Source: Hymenobacter cavernae (GTDB taxonomy: Bacteria > Bacteroidota > Bacteroidia > Cytophagales > Hymenobacteraceae). Taken from it: DNA of 64,000 nt. Made by a program: the position numbers and the translations under genes. Positions 62,252 to 64,000 of this stretch are shown here, piece after piece; position 1 is the first letter of the stretch, and every line of letters starts with the position of its first letter. The stretch lies in contig NZ_BMHT01000002.1 of NCBI RefSeq assembly GCF_014641455.1, forward strand, positions 456,605 through 520,604, written 5' to 3'. Below the pieces are notes generated by a model. It had not been told where the DNA came from. It made no database searches and saw only the letters and a list, made by a program, of their open reading frames with translations.

Positions 62252-63475
62252 CTACTTATCCAGCGACTGTAGCCACGGTAGGGCGTTCACCATCATCGGC
62301 TCGATGCTGGTGCGGTGCATGCCGCCCGGGATGGGGAAGAACTCGACGTTGGTGGCGCCGGCGGCTTTGAAGCGGTTGAAGGTCGTTTCGGAGGTTTGGT
62401 AGAACACCGATTCGTCATTGGTGCCGTGGTAGAGGCGCGTGGGACTCTCTGGCACCCAGTCGCCGAAGCCATTGTCAGCTAGCTTTTGTTTCAGAACCAG
62501 CTCGCCGTTCGGGTTTTTCAGGTTGGCGTAAAACGTGGGGGTGAACAGCGCCGCCGGGCTGGTGGTCAGCTCCGCATTGATTTCATCGGTGGTTTTGGTG
62601 CCATTCAGCAGGCCCGGAATCTTGCCGGCGTACGGTTCCTGGAAAAACTCAGTCAGCGGCCGGTTCCAGGTATAAGTCGTGTTGTACGCCTGAATGATAA
62701 ACGCCAAAAAGGAAGGGCTGGCATAGGTAGGCACGGTGGCGATTAGGTTCATAAAACCGGTGAGGTCGTAGCCGCCGGCGCCCTCCGCGGCGGCCGTCAC
62801 GGCCAGGTTATGCCCGGCGTGCGTCTCGATTTCCTGCTGCGCAGCCATCGTCACGTAGCCGCCTTCCGAATAGCCCACCAGAAACAGGTTGTCGTTGATG
62901 GCCACGCTCTTGGTTGCCAGAAAATACTGCGCTGCCTTCACCATGTTCACCACCGCCAAGGCGCTGGCTGGCTTGTCGTAATATGGGTGAAAGATGTTCT
63001 TGGAGATGCCATAGCCGATAAAATCGGGGATGACCGTGACGAAGCCGGTGGAGGCAAACAGCTCGAAGCCGCTGAAGGTATTTGGGAAGTTGGAGGGCGC
63101 ATCCGACTGCTTGAACATAGTGCCGTGCTGGGCGCTGAGCAGAGCCGGCGCTGTGGGCGTGCCCTGCGGAATGCCGAGCAATCCGGACGCCTGAATGTCC
63201 TGGCCCTGGTACTTGACTTTATACACGAAACGGTAGAACGTCACGTCGTACTTGGCGAAAGGCGCAAAGTTGCCAAGCCCCGACAATACGGCCAGGCCTT
63301 GCAGCGTCACTTTGGGCACCGTCGCAATCAGGTCGGCCGACACGAACAGCTCCTGCCCATCCGGCTGCGGGGTAGGCAGCGGAGTAGGCGGATCGTTCTG
63401 AAAAATGTCGCAGCTGGCCAGCACGGCCAGCCACAAAAGCAGGAGCCAGCGAAAGGGAGTACGGTTACGGAGCAT
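62252..63475 (-). CDS. Lipoprotein alpha/beta-hydrolase (secretory-lipase-like)
   Basis: 407 residues from the ATG at 63475; a frame start at 63547 would spoil the signal. Lipobox LAVLASC with Cys 22. The nucleophile elbow GYSEGG places Ser 203; HGTNDESV and GGMHRTS near the end supply the acid and His. Folds like secreted lipases and prolyl oligopeptidases; substrate unknown. Divergent from the [2Fe-2S] gene. Confidence 0.85.
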   Translation of the reverse strand: MLRNRTPFRWLLLLWLAVLASCDIFQNDPPTPLPTPQPDGQELFVSADLIATVPKVTLQGLAVLSGLGNFAPFAKYDVTFYRFVYKVKYQGQDIQASGLLGIPQGTPTAPALLSAQHGTMFKQSDAPSNFPNTFSGFELFASTGFVTVIPDFIGYGISKNIFHPYYDKPASALAVVNMVKAAQYFLATKSVAINDNLFLVGYSEGGYVTMAAQQEIETHAGHNLAVTAAAEGAGGYDLTGFMNLIATVPTYASPSFLAFIIQAYNTTYTWNRPLTEFFQEPYAGKIPGLLNGTKTTDEINAELTTSPAALFTPTFYANLKNPNGELVLKQKLADNGFGDWVPESPTRLYHGTNDESVFYQTSETTFNRFKAAGATNVEFFPIPGGMHRTSIEPMMVNALPWLQSLDK

Positions 63476-63782
63476 AGTTTTCTGGAGGTTTGGTATGGTG
63501 TAGGTGGTTAAGAGTGAGTAGTTTACGTTAATAGTGAGACAATGCAAAGTAGAAATTGAAAAATACCTAGCCAGGTAAAAGCTAGGTACTACCGGTAGCT
63601 ACTTGCTGCGGCCTTAAAAAACGCACTGCTGGTCGGAGAGGTAGGCGGCGCCTCACATAAAGACGTGTGTAAACTCACTCGTAGCAACCTTATGACTTAC
63701 CGGGAAGTAGATGCACGGAGCACAGGTAAGCTCTTTATTGCCACGCGCTTTCGTTCTGGTCAACTACTATTCAGCCCCTCTT
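63476..63782. other. Divergent intergenic region with palindrome
   Basis: 307 bases. Contains TACCTAGC at 63564-63571 and its complement GCTAGGTA at 63581-63588, nine bases apart, an operator-like site using the window's CTAG word. No ORF or RNA gene was recognised. Confidence 0.55.
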
Positions 63783-64000
63783 ATGAGCTTCTCCATCGAG
63801 CAAATCCTGCGCGGGGATCTTCCCCGCGGCGGGCAGTCGCCGCCTGCCGCTGCGGACCCTGGCCTTCTTCCGGTCAGCCTGCGCATCAACGGGCACGACT
63901 ACCACTTGCAGCTGGAGTCGCGTGTGAGCCTACTCGACGCTCTACGCGAGTTCATTGGGCTGACCGGCACCAAGAAAGGCTGCAACCAGGGCGCCTGCGG
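63783..64000 (+). CDS. [2Fe-2S] subunit of a molybdenum hydroxylase, 5' part
   Basis: Starts at the ATG 63783 and runs off the window after 72 codons. The frame encodes LLPVSLRINGHDYHLQLESR, SLLDALREFIGLTGTKKGCN and QGACG, the plant-ferredoxin-type [2Fe-2S] motif of xanthine-dehydrogenase-family small subunits. An N-terminal Pro/Gly-rich extension of about 25 residues precedes the ferredoxin fold. A large molybdopterin subunit is expected downstream. Like the YdeP-type enzyme it would need molybdenum cofactor. Confidence 0.9.
   Translation, partial: MSFSIEQILRGDLPRGGQSPPAAADPGLLPVSLRINGHDYHLQLESRVSLLDALREFIGLTGTKKGCNQGAC

Overview
The window looks like chromosomal DNA of a Bacteroidota bacterium close to Hymenobacter (Cytophagales). 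Support: GC is high for the phylum; several genes carry the phylum-type promoter box TAnnTTTG close to the start codon; there is a very large secreted protein ending in a type IX secretion (T9SS) sorting domain; and DUF5686, TamA/TamB, a MoeB-rhodanese fusion and FdhF/YdeP proteins follow typical Bacteroidota architecture. No rRNA, tRNA, CRISPR array, transposase, phage gene or replication origin was recognised. The content is mainly ordinary housekeeping and envelope genes. The assignment to genus is inference.

Layout. 1-5.3 kb: end of an aromatic-pathway DAHP synthase/chorismate mutase, a SelT/W/H-like redox protein, a TPR protein, an acyltransferase and a two-gene lipoprotein phosphoesterase / outer-membrane unit. 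5.7-11.7 kb: radA, a redox-dead thioredoxin-fold protein, a radical SAM/SPASM enzyme, an XRE regulator and an aspartyl-protease-like protein. 11.7-19.3 kb (mostly minus strand): erythromycin-esterase-like protein, small proteins, inositol monophosphatase, lnt, rsmI, pterin dehydratase and an overlapping methyltransferase-VanZ-glycosyltransferase group. 19.5-23.9 kb: an unrecognised 340-residue protein, two small disordered acidic proteins, a phosphatase and a sigma factor with a TPR membrane partner. 24-33.9 kb: glyA, tatC, a polytopic membrane protein, rbfA, a methyltransferase, a LolC/E-type permease and a SNF2 helicase. 34-40.8 kb: a molybdenum/formate block (MOT1-type transporter, moeB, fdhD, a small protein, FdhF/YdeP oxidoreductase with Cys where E. 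coli FdhF has selenocysteine). 41-49.5 kb: YceI, TamA, TamB. 49.9-64 kb: malQ, the giant T9SS surface protein, a flavin oxidoreductase, a DUF5686 protein, a lipoprotein hydrolase and the start of a [2Fe-2S] subunit of a molybdenum hydroxylase.

The most unusual content is not a gene cluster but the DNA itself. First, the palindrome ACCTAGGT occurs at least 32 times by eye, both in genes (often as Leu-Gly CTA-GGT) and between them, where base composition alone would predict about one; CTAG is normally scarce in bacteria. Second, many intergenic gaps are filled by inverted repeats whose arms are built from a short word (about 8 bases) repeated in tandem, with a different word at nearly every locus. 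Some enclose a second, perfect inner hairpin. Third, a dispersed REP-like hairpin family is present in three copies, one of which appears to be a chimera of two arm types. These patterns are the main candidates for an undescribed system.
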